DNA of 21,269 nucleotides. Source: Acetofilamentum sp. (lineage in GTDB: Bacteria > Bacteroidota > Bacteroidia > Bacteroidales > JAFGXI01). The stretch is from contig DYOK01000022.1 in NCBI GenBank assembly GCA_020720565.1, positions 1 to 21,269 on the forward strand, written 5' to 3'. Position 1 is the first letter of the stretch. The number at the start of each line of letters is the position of its first letter. The position numbers were made by a program, and so were the translations under genes. Below, piece by piece: positions 1-7,356 of the stretch. The notes beneath the pieces were generated by a model. The model searched no databases, had not been told where the DNA came from, and saw nothing but the letters and a program-made list of their open reading frames with translations.

Positions 1-278
1 CTTAACCCATCTTGCAGCCTTTCGCTAAAAAAAGTAGAAAATATAGCCTAAAATCAGTTGTTTTGAACCTAAAACGGAAGTTCACGAAGGAATGAAGCAA
101 AAATACCTATCCAAGGCTATTTTGATATTGGGGTAGAGGCAAGAGAGGATGCTGAAATCAAAAGAAAAAATCCGTAGTACACAAATCTGAACTCCACGAT
201 TGTCAATTCATTGAACAGCAATTGTTTTTGTCGGATTAGCTGCAATGTGTGTTAAGGTAGTTGCGAACCATGCCACTC
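1..278. other. Gene-free stretch downstream of gltA, nothing recognised
   Basis: This segment lies beyond the gltA terminator. I read all six frames. Every open stretch is short (about 40 codons or fewer), lacks a convincing start, and shows no domain I recognise. The longest readable stretch on the plus strand, about 78-175, contains the residues GYFDIGVEAREDAEIKRKN but has no ATG and is bounded by stops. It could be chance or the eroded remnant of a gene. No tRNA, hairpin terminator or clear inverted repeat was seen. Confidence 0.5.
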
Positions 279-313
279 AAAAAAAGGCTTCCCGAAAAAA
301 CGAGAAGCCTTTT
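279..313 (-). terminator. Rho-independent terminator of gltA
   Basis: Read on the minus strand, a 10-base stem (AGGCTTCTCG paired with CGGGAAGCCT, one G-U pair) encloses a T6 loop, is flanked by an A-run, and is followed by seven T residues at 285-279. It starts about 22 bases after the gltA stop codon. The A/T flanks on both sides mean it could also stop transcription coming from the left. Confidence 0.9.
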
Positions 314-334
314 GTTTATTTATTATTTTGAAAA

Positions 335-1636
335 TTATCCTTTTGCAGCGATATCTTCCAACATTTTAGTAGTTAACGATTTTGGACGCTCTAAGGCATA
401 ACCTAAAGCACGGTCCCAAGTGATGTTAGCTAAAACGCCAATAGCACGTCCTACTCCAAACATTACAGTGTAGAAATCGTACTCGGTAATGCCATAGTAC
501 CATTGAATAACACCCGATTGTGCATCTACATTTGGCCATGGATTTTTAGCTTTTCCTTTTGCTAACAAAATATCTGGAACCACACGGAACAACATATCAA
601 CATACTTGAACATTTTGTCGTTTGGTAAATGTTTTTCGCAGAATTCACGTTGCGATTGGTAACGTGGATCGGTCTTACGCAATACAGCGTGTCCAAAACC
701 AGGAATAACTTGACCGCTATCGAGTGTCTCGATTACGAATTTTTTCATTAATTCTTCGGTAGGCTCAATTCCATCGAGTTTTACCATTACATCTTGTAAC
801 CAACGTAATACTTCTTGATTAGCCAAACCATGAAGTGGTCCTGCTAAAGCGCCCATACCAGCCGAAACAGAATAGTAAGCATCGGCCAAAGTCGAAGCTA
901 CCAAGTGAGTCGTGTGAGCAGAAGCATTGCCCGATTCGTGGTCGGAGTGTAAAATAAAGTACATACGAGCTACATCATCGTATGGTGCTGCAATACCCAT
1001 CATTTTGGCAAAGTCAGAACCCATATCCATTTTAGGATTAGCGATAATTTCGCCTCCTTTATATTTGTAACGATAGATAAATGCTGCAATCTCAGGTAAA
1101 CGAGCCAACATATCGGTTGAATCTTCGTACATGGTTTCCCAAGCTGTCATTTTGTTAAAGCCGTTTTCGTAGAATTTAGCAAATTTGCTTTCTTTCTGCA
1201 TGGCTAAAATAGCTGTATTGAACATCACCATTGGGTGAGACTCTTTTGGAAGTGCTTTAATGACGTCGAACACATAAGATGGCACTTGGCTTCGTGTTTT
1301 GAAATCTTCGACTACCTCGAGTGTTTCGGCCATGGTTGGGATTTCGCCTGTTAACAAGAAAGCCCAAAATCCCTCAACGTATGGAAAGTCTTTTCCGGCT
1401 GGTTTTGGAAGAGCGGCCATTACTTCTGGAATGGTCATTCCTCGGAAACGGATTCCTTCTTGTGGATCGAGGTAAGAAATATCAGTAACTAAACATTTAA
1501 CGTCGCGTACGCCGCCAATAGCTTGTTCAATAGTAACTTCTCCTACTTTTACATCACCAAATTCTTTGAGTAATCGAGTGGTTCTTGGTCTGTGCTCTGC
1601 AATTTTTTGAGCTAATTTTGATTTTAAAGCTGACAT
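335..1636 (-). CDS. gltA: Citrate synthase, mitochondrial-like type I form
   Basis: It condenses acetyl-CoA and oxaloacetate to citrate, the entry step of the TCA cycle, in the cytoplasm. The protein is 433 residues. The catalytic triad is visible: H269 in GPLHGLANQEV, H316 in PGFGHAVLRKTDPRY and D371 in NPWPNVDAQSG, with spacing close to that of the pig enzyme (H274, H320, D375). A further conserved segment, HSDHESGNASAHTTHL, lies at 230-245. Many blocks (LDPQEGIRFRG, HLPNDKMFK, KAKNPWPNVDA) read like animal mitochondrial citrate synthase rather than the NADH-regulated enterobacterial type. The residue after D371-A is Q, where the mitochondrial enzymes I recall have H. The gene lies downstream of eno but is separated from it by a terminator, so it probably has its own promoter, which I could not locate. 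The ATG is preceded by an A/T-rich leader without Shine-Dalgarno. Confidence 0.96.
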   Translation of the reverse strand: MSALKSKLAQKIAEHRPRTTRLLKEFGDVKVGEVTIEQAIGGVRDVKCLVTDISYLDPQEGIRFRGMTIPEVMAALPKPAGKDFPYVEGFWAFLLTGEIPTMAETLEVVEDFKTRSQVPSYVFDVIKALPKESHPMVMFNTAILAMQKESKFAKFYENGFNKMTAWETMYEDSTDMLARLPEIAAFIYRYKYKGGEIIANPKMDMGSDFAKMMGIAAPYDDVARMYFILHSDHESGNASAHTTHLVASTLADAYYSVSAGMGALAGPLHGLANQEVLRWLQDVMVKLDGIEPTEELMKKFVIETLDSGQVIPGFGHAVLRKTDPRYQSQREFCEKHLPNDKMFKYVDMLFRVVPDILLAKGKAKNPWPNVDAQSGVIQWYYGITEYDFYTVMFGVGRAIGVLANITWDRALGYALERPKSLTTKMLEDIAAKG

Positions 1637-1728
1637 ATTGTTGTAATTATTTATGATTAATAAATATAGATGTTTAATTCTGTATAAAATTACATATAAT
1701 GATGCTAATGATAAATGTCATACTTTAG

Positions 1729-1763
1729 AAAAAAACAAAAAGGTGTTGCGAAACACAACACCT
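1729..1763 (-). terminator. Rho-independent terminator downstream of eno
   Basis: On the minus strand a perfect 8-base stem (AGGTGTTG with CAACACCT, 7-base loop) at 1763-1741 is followed by TTTTGTTTTTTTC. It lies about 120 bases after the eno stop and about 90 bases before the gltA start, so it separates the two genes. Confidence 0.88.
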
Positions 1764-1882
1764 AATGTTTTATAATTGATTTTCAGACACATCTGTATTT
1801 TAGACAAAGGCTAAAATTAACAAACCACCTAATTGATTGAATGATTCCAATAAAAAATGAGAAAATTTCGGCTAAAATTGTC

Positions 1883-3172
1883 TTACTTTTTCAAAAATTT
1901 GAAATCCGCACCTAAGAATTTTGCAGAATTACCAAGTTCTTGTTCGATACGCAAAAGCTCGTTATATTTAGCGATACGATCCGAACGAGAAGCAGAGCCT
2001 GTTTTAATTAAGCCTGTATTTAAGGCCACAGCCAATTGGGCAATGGTGGTATCTTCGGTTTCGCCAGAGCGGTGGCTCATAATAGAGGTAAATCCATTAC
2101 GATTGGCCATATCCACTGCATTGATGGTTTCTGTTAAAGTTCCAATTTGATTGACTTTAATCAAAATTGAATTGGCCGATTGTTCGATAATACCACGTTG
2201 TAAACGTTTTACGTTGGTAACAAATAAATCGTCGCCCACAATCTGAACTTTATCGCCTACGGCTTTGTTAAGCTTTTTCCAAGCATCCCAATCGTCTTCG
2301 AATAAGCCATCTTCAATCGAAAGAATAGGATATTTTTTACACCATTCAACCCAATAGTTAACCATTTCGTCAGACGACAATTTTTTGTTGACAGATTCCA
2401 GATAATAGAATTTTTCTTTTTCGTTGTAGAATTCGCTGGTTGCAGGGTCTAAAGCTATGTAGATATCTTCGCCTGGTTTGAAACCCGCTTTTTCGATGGC
2501 TTTAATCACATATTCGATGGCTTGTTCGTTCGATTTTAAATCGGGAGCAAAACCACCCTCGTCGCCAACGTTGGTAGAGTATCCATCTTTCTTAAGCACT
2601 TCTTTTAGTTTATGGAATACTTCGGTACCCATTCTTAGTGCATCAGAAAAATATTCTGCTTTAACAGGCATAATCATGAACTCTTGCACATCGACTTTGT
2701 TATCGGCATGCGAGCCTCCATTGAGAATATTCATCATTGGGATGGGTAAGGTATTCGCATTAACACCGCCTACATATCGATATAAGGTTTGGCCTGTGCT
2801 AATGGCTGCAGCTTTTGCACAAGCTAATGATACACCAAGTATGGCGTTGGCTCCAAGATTGGCTTTGTTTTCGGTTTTGTCGAGTGCTATCATGGTAGCG
2901 TCAATTTCGCCTTGATCGCTCACATACATACCTTGCAATTCGTCGTTGATGGCTTTGTTGACATTGTTGACGGCTTTGAGCACGCCTTTGCCACCGAATC
3001 GTTTTTTGTCTCCGTCGCGGAGTTCAACAGCTTCGTGGGCTCCAGTGGAGGCTCCAGATGGCACAGCGGCACGGCCTACTACACCGCGATCGGTAATTAC
3101 ATCGACTTCGATAGTCGGATTTCCTCGAGAGTCTAGAATCTCTCTGGCAATAATTTGGGCTATTTGTGACAT
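1883..3172 (-). CDS. eno: Enolase (phosphopyruvate hydratase)
   Basis: It interconverts 2-phosphoglycerate and phosphoenolpyruvate in glycolysis and gluconeogenesis, in the cytoplasm and with Mg2+. The protein is 429 residues, the normal bacterial length. Residues matching the E. coli active site are present: E164 in DVQEFMIMP, E205 in GDEGGFAP, the metal ligands D242, E287 (SIEDG) and D314 (VGDDLF), and K339 (LIKVNQIGT) and K390. The signature SHRSGETEDTTIAQLAV covers 366-382. It is separated from rplQ by a strong terminator, so it needs its own promoter. A weak candidate on the minus strand has TAATTTTA about 20 bases after a TTG at 3219-3217, but it differs from the Bacteroidota consensus. 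The eno-gltA order after rplQ recalls arrangements seen in other Bacteroidota. Confidence 0.98.
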   Translation of the reverse strand: MSQIAQIIAREILDSRGNPTIEVDVITDRGVVGRAAVPSGASTGAHEAVELRDGDKKRFGGKGVLKAVNNVNKAINDELQGMYVSDQGEIDATMIALDKTENKANLGANAILGVSLACAKAAAISTGQTLYRYVGGVNANTLPIPMMNILNGGSHADNKVDVQEFMIMPVKAEYFSDALRMGTEVFHKLKEVLKKDGYSTNVGDEGGFAPDLKSNEQAIEYVIKAIEKAGFKPGEDIYIALDPATSEFYNEKEKFYYLESVNKKLSSDEMVNYWVEWCKKYPILSIEDGLFEDDWDAWKKLNKAVGDKVQIVGDDLFVTNVKRLQRGIIEQSANSILIKVNQIGTLTETINAVDMANRNGFTSIMSHRSGETEDTTIAQLAVALNTGLIKTGSASRSDRIAKYNELLRIEQELGNSAKFLGADFKFLKK

Positions 3173-3210
3173 ATTGTAAATTTTTGAGTAAAATTAAAAG
3201 GTTCGGTGTA

Positions 3211-3249
3211 ATAAAACAACAAAGACGCCGACAATATATCGGCGTCTTT
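3211..3249 (-). terminator. Terminator at the end of the ribosomal protein operon
   Basis: A perfect 11-base stem (AAAGACGCCGA with TCGGCGTCTTT, 7-base A/T loop) lies at 3221-3249. On the minus strand it is followed by GTTGTTTTATT. It begins about 26 bases after the rplQ stop codon and closes the long operon before eno. The U-run is interrupted by G but the stem is GC-rich. Confidence 0.9.
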
Positions 3250-3274
3250 GCAGAATAATAGAAGAACGTTGAGT

Positions 3275-3748
3275 TTATTCTGCGCTTTCGGCTTTAGGAG
3301 CTTCGGCAGCAGGAACTGTAGTTTTTTTAACCGCACTACGACGAGTACGTGCTTTTTTAACTTCTTTCTTAGGGTCTTTCAACATGTTTTCGTTGTAATC
3401 CACAAATTCGATAAAACACATTTCTGCATTATCGCCCAAACGATTCCCCGTTTTAAGGATACGAGTGTATCCGCCTGGTCTATCGGCCACTTTTACAGCA
3501 ATTTCTCTAAACATTTCGCTTACCGCTTCTTTGTCTTTGAGCATGCTAAAAACGGTACGTCTAGAGTGAGTAGAATCGTCTTTAGATTTGGTGATTAAAG
3601 GTTCAACATATTGTCTTAATACTTTTGCTTTAGCAAGCGTGGTATGAATTCGTTTATGCAATACCAAGGAGCTGGCCATATTAGCAAGCATTGCTTTTCT
3701 GTGAGCCGTCTTACGTCCTAGGTGATTGTTTTTATTTCCGTGTCTCAT
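3275..3748 (-). CDS. rplQ: 50S ribosomal protein L17 (bL17)
   Basis: This large-subunit protein sits near the exit side of the 50S particle. It has 157 residues. The N-terminus MRHGNKNNHLGRKTAHRKAM and the block ANMASSLVLHKRIHTTLAKAK are diagnostic. The core ends near residue 120. It is followed by a Lys/Arg- then Ala/Glu-rich tail (about 125-157) that is absent from E. coli L17 (127 residues). Such a low-complexity tail is likely flexible. It is the last gene of the operon, 5 bases after rpoA, and is followed by a terminator. Confidence 0.98.
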   Translation of the reverse strand: MRHGNKNNHLGRKTAHRKAMLANMASSLVLHKRIHTTLAKAKVLRQYVEPLITKSKDDSTHSRRTVFSMLKDKEAVSEMFREIAVKVADRPGGYTRILKTGNRLGDNAEMCFIEFVDYNENMLKDPKKEVKKARTRRSAVKKTTVPAAEAPKAESAE

Positions 3749-3753
3749 GATAC

Positions 3754-4746
3754 TTAATCTTTGTCCAGTTTATACTTACTAATGTCCATTCCGAACGATA
3801 GGCTTAATCTGTCGAGGAGCTCATCGAGTTCGGTTAACGATTTTTTACCGAAATTACGGAATTTCAATAGGTCGTTTTTATTAAAGACGACTAATTCGCC
3901 AAGAGTTTCTACGTCGGCAGCTTTTAAGCAGTTAAGAGCACGAACCGACAAATCCATATCGACCAATTTAGTTTTAAGTTGCTGACGCATATGTAAAACT
4001 TCCTCGTCAAATTCTTCGTTTTCGCTTGTGCCTGTTGATTCGAGGCTAATTTTTTCGTCGGAGAATAACATAAAGTGTAGCATCAAGATACGAGCGGCTT
4101 CTTTAAGGGCATCTTTAGGATGGATAGAACCATCGGTTTCGATGTCGATAAGTAACTTTTCGTAGTCTGTTTTTTGTTCTACACGAATGTTTTCAATTTC
4201 GTATTTTACCAATTTGATTGGGGTAAAAATAGAGCTTATGGAAATAATTCCTTGCTCACCAGTATTGATTTTATTCTCGTCGGCGGGTCTGTATCCTCTA
4301 CCTTTTTCGATATTGACATCGATTTGTAGTTTAACAGACTTTTCCATACGGCAGATGACCAACTCTGGATTGAGTACTTCGAATCCAGTAAGGAAATTGC
4401 CAATATCACCAGCGGTAAAGTTTTCTTTACCGGAAACAGTCACCGTAACACGTTCATGATTGTTATCTTCGATGCGTTTACGAAAACGAACTTGTTTTAG
4501 GTTCAAGATAATTTCGGTAACATCTTCGATTACGCCTGTTATGGTTGAGAACTCGTGTTCAACGCCATCAATCTTAATATAAGTGATAGCATATCCTTCA
4601 AGTGACGACAAAAGGATTCGACGAAGCGAGTTTCCAATTGTAATGCCATAGCCAGGTTCGAGCGGACGAAATTCGAATTTACCGAATTTGTGATCCGATT
4701 CTATCATTATAACCTTGTCAGGTTGTTGGAATGGTATAACTCCCAT
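3754..4746 (-). CDS. rpoA: DNA-directed RNA polymerase alpha subunit
   Basis: Dimers of this protein nucleate assembly of core RNA polymerase, and its C-terminal domain contacts promoter UP elements and activators. It has 330 residues. The N-terminal assembly domain covers about 1-235, with the signatures FEFRPLEPGYGITIGNSLRR and LSSLEGYAITYIKIDGVEHEF. A short acidic linker (about 238-250) leads to the C-terminal domain. That domain keeps the DNA-contacting residues of the E. coli 265 determinant: R269, N272 and C273 in VRALNCLK, and G300, K302 and S303 in NFGKKSLTEL. It sits between rpsD and rplQ in the conserved alpha-operon order, with gaps of 11 and 5 bases. Confidence 0.99.
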   Translation of the reverse strand: MGVIPFQQPDKVIMIESDHKFGKFEFRPLEPGYGITIGNSLRRILLSSLEGYAITYIKIDGVEHEFSTITGVIEDVTEIILNLKQVRFRKRIEDNNHERVTVTVSGKENFTAGDIGNFLTGFEVLNPELVICRMEKSVKLQIDVNIEKGRGYRPADENKINTGEQGIISISSIFTPIKLVKYEIENIRVEQKTDYEKLLIDIETDGSIHPKDALKEAARILMLHFMLFSDEKISLESTGTSENEEFDEEVLHMRQQLKTKLVDMDLSVRALNCLKAADVETLGELVVFNKNDLLKFRNFGKKSLTELDELLDRLSLSFGMDISKYKLDKD

Positions 4747-4757
4747 AGACTTAATTT

Positions 4758-5366
4758 CTAGTTTTTAGAATACAATTCGACGATTAGTTGTTCCTTAATA
4801 TTTTCGGGAATTTCGTCTCTTAATGGTACATTGAGGAATCTGCCACCTGTTAAAGTGCTGTCCCATTCTAACCAACCGTATTTATTGTGGTTGTAACCTG
4901 ATAAGGTAGAGCTGATAACTTCTAAACTTTTAGAGCGTTCGCGAACAGAGATGGTGTCGCCAGCTTTTAAAATATAAGAAGGTATATTAACTAAGTTACC
5001 GTTCACTTCGATGTGTTTGTGCGAAACCAATTGACGAGCCGATTGACGTGTAGGAGCGATACCTAAACGGAACACGACATTGTCTAAACGAGATTCGAGC
5101 AACTGAAGTAAAACTTCGCCGGTAATTCCTTTGCTACGTTGAGCTTTATCGAACAGATTGGCAAACTGACGCTCCAAAATGCCATAAGTATATTTGGCTT
5201 TTTGTTTTTCTTTAAGCTGAGTGCCGTACTCTGAGGTTTTTTTTCTTCTGTTAAGTCCATGTTGTCCGGGAGGATTTTTCTTACGCTCGAACGATTTGTC
5301 CGGTCCGTAGATGGGGTCTCCAAATTTTCTGGCAACTCTGGTTCTTGGTCCTGTATATCTAGCCAT
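4758..5366 (-). CDS. rpsD: 30S ribosomal protein S4 (uS4), cysteine-free form
   Basis: This is a primary 16S rRNA binder that starts 30S assembly and helps form the mRNA entry and accuracy region. It has 202 residues. It starts MARYTGPRTRVARKFG, with KTSEYGTQLKEKQKAKYTYG at 43-62. The S4 RNA-binding domain is at about 93-155 (SRLDNVVFRLGIAPTRQSAR). There is no cysteine anywhere, so the N-terminal zinc site known from Thermus S4 cannot form. In Proteobacteria S4 represses the alpha operon translationally. I saw no equivalent target here, so regulation by S4 is only a possibility. The gap to rpoA is 11 bases. Confidence 0.98.
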   Translation of the reverse strand: MARYTGPRTRVARKFGDPIYGPDKSFERKKNPPGQHGLNRRKKTSEYGTQLKEKQKAKYTYGILERQFANLFDKAQRSKGITGEVLLQLLESRLDNVVFRLGIAPTRQSARQLVSHKHIEVNGNLVNIPSYILKAGDTISVRERSKSLEVISSTLSGYNHNKYGWLEWDSTLTGGRFLNVPLRDEIPENIKEQLIVELYSKN

Positions 5367-5390
5367 TTTTACTAAATTTCTTGTTAAACA

Positions 5391-5780
5391 TTAAACTCTA
5401 CGACGTTTTGGGGGGCGACAGCCATTGTGTGGTAGTGGCGTCACATCGACGATTTCGGTCACTTCGACACCTACTCCATTAATACTGCGGATGGCCGATT
5501 CACGACCTGATCCTGGACCTTTAACGTATACTTTTACTTTTCGCAATCCTAAATCGAAGGCAGTTTTTGCACATTCTTGTGCAGCAACTTGGGCCGCATA
5601 TGGAGTGTTCTTTTTTGAACCTCTAAAGCCCATTTTACCAGCCGACGACCAAGAGATAACTTGACCATCGTTGTTGGCCAACGAAATAATGATGTTGTTA
5701 AAAGACGAGTGAATGTGAGCTTGTCCGGTAGCTTCTACTTTGACAACTCTTTTCTTGGTTACTTTAACTTTCTTTGCCAT
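5391..5780 (-). CDS. rpsK: 30S ribosomal protein S11 (uS11)
   Basis: This protein of the 30S platform lies close to the 3' end of 16S rRNA and the mRNA exit channel. It has 129 residues. The family signature runs through HIHSSFNNIIIS, GPGSGRESAIRSI and the C-terminal LPHNGCRPPKRRRV. The N119-G120 pair corresponds to the site where E. coli S11 carries isoaspartate at N119. In Bacteroidota the nearby anti-Shine-Dalgarno is known from Flavobacterium structures to be occluded by bS21, bS18 and bS6, so this platform matters for the poor use of Shine-Dalgarno sequences seen here. It lies 10 bases after rpsM. Confidence 0.98.
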   Translation of the reverse strand: MAKKVKVTKKRVVKVEATGQAHIHSSFNNIIISLANNDGQVISWSSAGKMGFRGSKKNTPYAAQVAAQECAKTAFDLGLRKVKVYVKGPGSGRESAIRSINGVGVEVTEIVDVTPLPHNGCRPPKRRRV

Positions 5781-5790
5781 GTTCTATACC

Positions 5791-6168
5791 TTATTTAGTT
5801 GCTTTCTTTTTACCTGCAATGGTAACTTTTTTACCTCTTCTGGTACGAGCATTGTTTTTCGTCTTTTGTCCGCGTAAAGGTAAACCTAAACGATGTCGGA
5901 TGCCTCGGTAACAACCGATGTCCATTAGTCGTTTAATGTTTAACTGTGTCTCAGAACGCAATTCTCCTTCAATCGTGTAGTTGGTACCAATGATACCCCG
6001 AATGGCAGAGACTTGATCGTCAGTCCAATCTTTTACTTTGATGTTTACATCAATGTTAGCCGATTCCAAAATTTTTTTGGCTCGGCTATTTCCTATTCCG
6101 TAGATATATGTTAACCCGATTAACCCTCTTTTGTTATCAGGAATATCTACACCAGCGATTCTAGCCAT
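5791..6168 (-). CDS. rpsM: 30S ribosomal protein S13 (uS13)
   Basis: This 30S head protein contacts the P-site tRNA and forms intersubunit bridges with 23S rRNA and L5. It has 125 residues. The start MARIAGVDIPDNKRG, the helix-hairpin block YIYGIGNSRAKKIL and the signature CYRGIRHRLGLPLRGQKTKNNARTR are typical. The C-terminus is a Lys-rich tail that reaches the tRNAs. It is the first gene of the alpha block, after a 37-base gap from rpmJ that contains a possible internal promoter element. Confidence 0.98.
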   Translation of the reverse strand: MARIAGVDIPDNKRGLIGLTYIYGIGNSRAKKILESANIDVNIKVKDWTDDQVSAIRGIIGTNYTIEGELRSETQLNIKRLMDIGCYRGIRHRLGLPLRGQKTKNNARTRRGKKVTIAGKKKATK

Positions 6169-6192
6169 GTATGTTAGAAATTTTAATTTTTA

Positions 6193-6200
6193 CAAAAGTA
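6193..6200 (-). promoter_or_regulatory. Possible internal promoter -7 element before rpsM
   Basis: On the minus strand the sequence TACTTTTG fits the Bacteroidota -7 consensus TAnnTTTG and lies about 25 bases upstream of the rpsM start, in the short rpmJ-rpsM gap. No TTG stands at the expected 19-base spacing, so the -33 half is missing. It could provide extra transcription of rpsM, rpsK, rpsD, rpoA and rplQ, but it may be chance in A/T-rich DNA. Confidence 0.3.
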
Positions 6201-6205
6201 TAAAA

Positions 6206-6322
6206 TTATCCTTGTCTTTGTTTAAACTTAGGATTCTTTTTGTTGATAACGTACAATTTACCTTTTCTGCGCACTATTTTGCAGTCGGCACTTCTCTTTT
6301 TGACAGATGCTCTAATTTTCAT
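6206..6322 (-). CDS. rpmJ: 50S ribosomal protein L36 (bL36), zinc-less form
   Basis: This is the smallest 50S protein and it stabilises 23S rRNA near the L16/L6 region. I translated it by hand: 38 residues, starting MKIRASVKKRSADCKIVRR and ending PKFKQRQG, which are the L36 signatures. The zinc ligands of classical L36 are C11, C14, C27 and H33. Here they are S11, C14, N27 and F33, so only one of four remains and the zinc ribbon cannot form. This is the so-called C-minus type. It lies 12 bases after infA and 37 bases before rpsM, its usual place. Confidence 0.97.
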   Translation of the reverse strand: MKIRASVKKRSADCKIVRRKGKLYVINKKNPKFKQRQG

Positions 6323-6334
6323 TTTGCTTTAGTA

Positions 6335-6553
6335 TTATTTGTATCGTAATGTGATGCGTCCTTTGGTAAGGTCATAAGGCGACATTTCGACTTTAACTCG
6401 GTCGCCTGTTAATATTTTGATGTAGTGCATTCGCATTTTACCAGAAATATGAGCTGTGATAACGTGTCCGTTTTCTAACTCTACGCGGAACATAGCGTTC
6501 GAAAGGGCTTCGGTAATCGTCCCATCCTGTTCAATGGTCATTTGTTTAGACAT
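6335..6553 (-). CDS. infA: Translation initiation factor IF-1
   Basis: It binds the 30S A site during initiation and works with IF2 and IF3 to select the initiator tRNA. It has 72 residues and a single S1-like OB fold. The conserved blocks EQDGTITEALSNAMFRVELE, HISGKMRMHYIKILTGDRV and MSPYDLTKGRITLRYK cover nearly the whole protein. Its ATG lies inside the end of map: the string ATGTCTAA holds the infA start and the map stop, an 8-base overlap that suggests translational coupling. No Shine-Dalgarno is seen. Confidence 0.98.
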   Translation of the reverse strand: MSKQMTIEQDGTITEALSNAMFRVELENGHVITAHISGKMRMHYIKILTGDRVKVEMSPYDLTKGRITLRYK

Positions 6554-7334
6554 AAATATTCATTTTTTTCAATTTTTCTTCTATTATTTCAAAATTCGAT
6601 AAGATAAGCGCCTTGCCGTTTTGAATGGCAATGCTGTGTTCAAAGTGAGCCGATGGCATTCTATCTTTTGTGATAATGGTCCATCCGTCTTTATCTTGGG
6701 TTACTTCTTTCACACCAGCGTTGATCATCGGCTCTATGGCAATGGTCATTCCAGCTTGCAGTTTAGAACCTCTACCTCGGCTTCCGAAATTTGGCACATC
6801 TGGTTTTTCGTGCAGTTGACGTCCAACTCCGTGACCAACCAAATCTCTTACTACAGAGAAACCAGCAGCTTCGGCATGCGTTTGTACCGCATAACCGATA
6901 TCGCCCACTCTGTTGCCTGCGATTGCAGCTTCTATTCCTTTGTAGAGCGATTCTTTAGTGACTCTGAGCAATTTCTTAGCCAATTCACTAATTTCGCCTA
7001 CGCCGAAGGTATAAGCCGAATCGCCGTGAAAACCATTCATGTACACGCCACAATCCACCGAAATAATATCGCCTTCGCGAAGTTCATAATCGTTAGGAAT
7101 GCCATGTACCACCGCTTCGTTAACAGAAATACACAGTGTGGCAGGAAAGCCATGGTAACCCAAAAATCCAGGTTGCCCACCGTGATCTCTAATAAACTCT
7201 TCGGCTCGTTTATCGATCGATTTTGTTTTTACACCAGGAAGAATCATAGAGACAATTTCGGCGTGTGTTTTAGACACCAATTGATTGCTCAATCTTAGTA
7301 ACTCTATTTCCTCTTCGGTTTTAAAAAATATCAT
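6546..7334 (-). CDS. map: Methionine aminopeptidase type I
   Basis: It removes the initiator methionine from new proteins when the second residue is small, and acts at the ribosome exit. It has 262 residues from the ATG at 7334. A TTG six bases further upstream (7340) is in frame but less likely as a start. The five metal ligands are present: D94 in SVDCGV, D105 in GDSAYTF, H168 in VGHGVGRQLHE, E201 in AIEPM and E232 in FEHSI. H77 (VVHGIP) matches the substrate-binding histidine. There is no N-terminal zinc-finger or SH3-binding extension. It lies directly after secY. The adk gene found between secY and map in Firmicutes is absent, which as far as I know is usual for Bacteroidota. Confidence 0.97.
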   Translation of the reverse strand: MIFFKTEEEIELLRLSNQLVSKTHAEIVSMILPGVKTKSIDKRAEEFIRDHGGQPGFLGYHGFPATLCISVNEAVVHGIPNDYELREGDIISVDCGVYMNGFHGDSAYTFGVGEISELAKKLLRVTKESLYKGIEAAIAGNRVGDIGYAVQTHAEAAGFSVVRDLVGHGVGRQLHEKPDVPNFGSRGRGSKLQAGMTIAIEPMINAGVKEVTQDKDGWTIITKDRMPSAHFEHSIAIQNGKALILSNFEIIEEKLKKMNIYV

Positions 7335-7356
7335 ATTCAAAGAACAACTTTACAGC

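Noticed and set aside
78..175. Possible gene or transposase remnant downstream of gltA
   Set aside because: The open stretch has no start codon, is bounded by stops, and matches no family I can name. No terminal inverted repeats or target duplication were seen.
12..245. Inverted repeat TTGCAGC (12-18) and GCTGCAA (239-245)
   Set aside because: Seven bases separated by over 200 bases is expected by chance and has no other structure around it.
7335..7340. Upstream TTG start for map
   Set aside because: An ATG two codons later fits the family start and the bias for ATG in this window.
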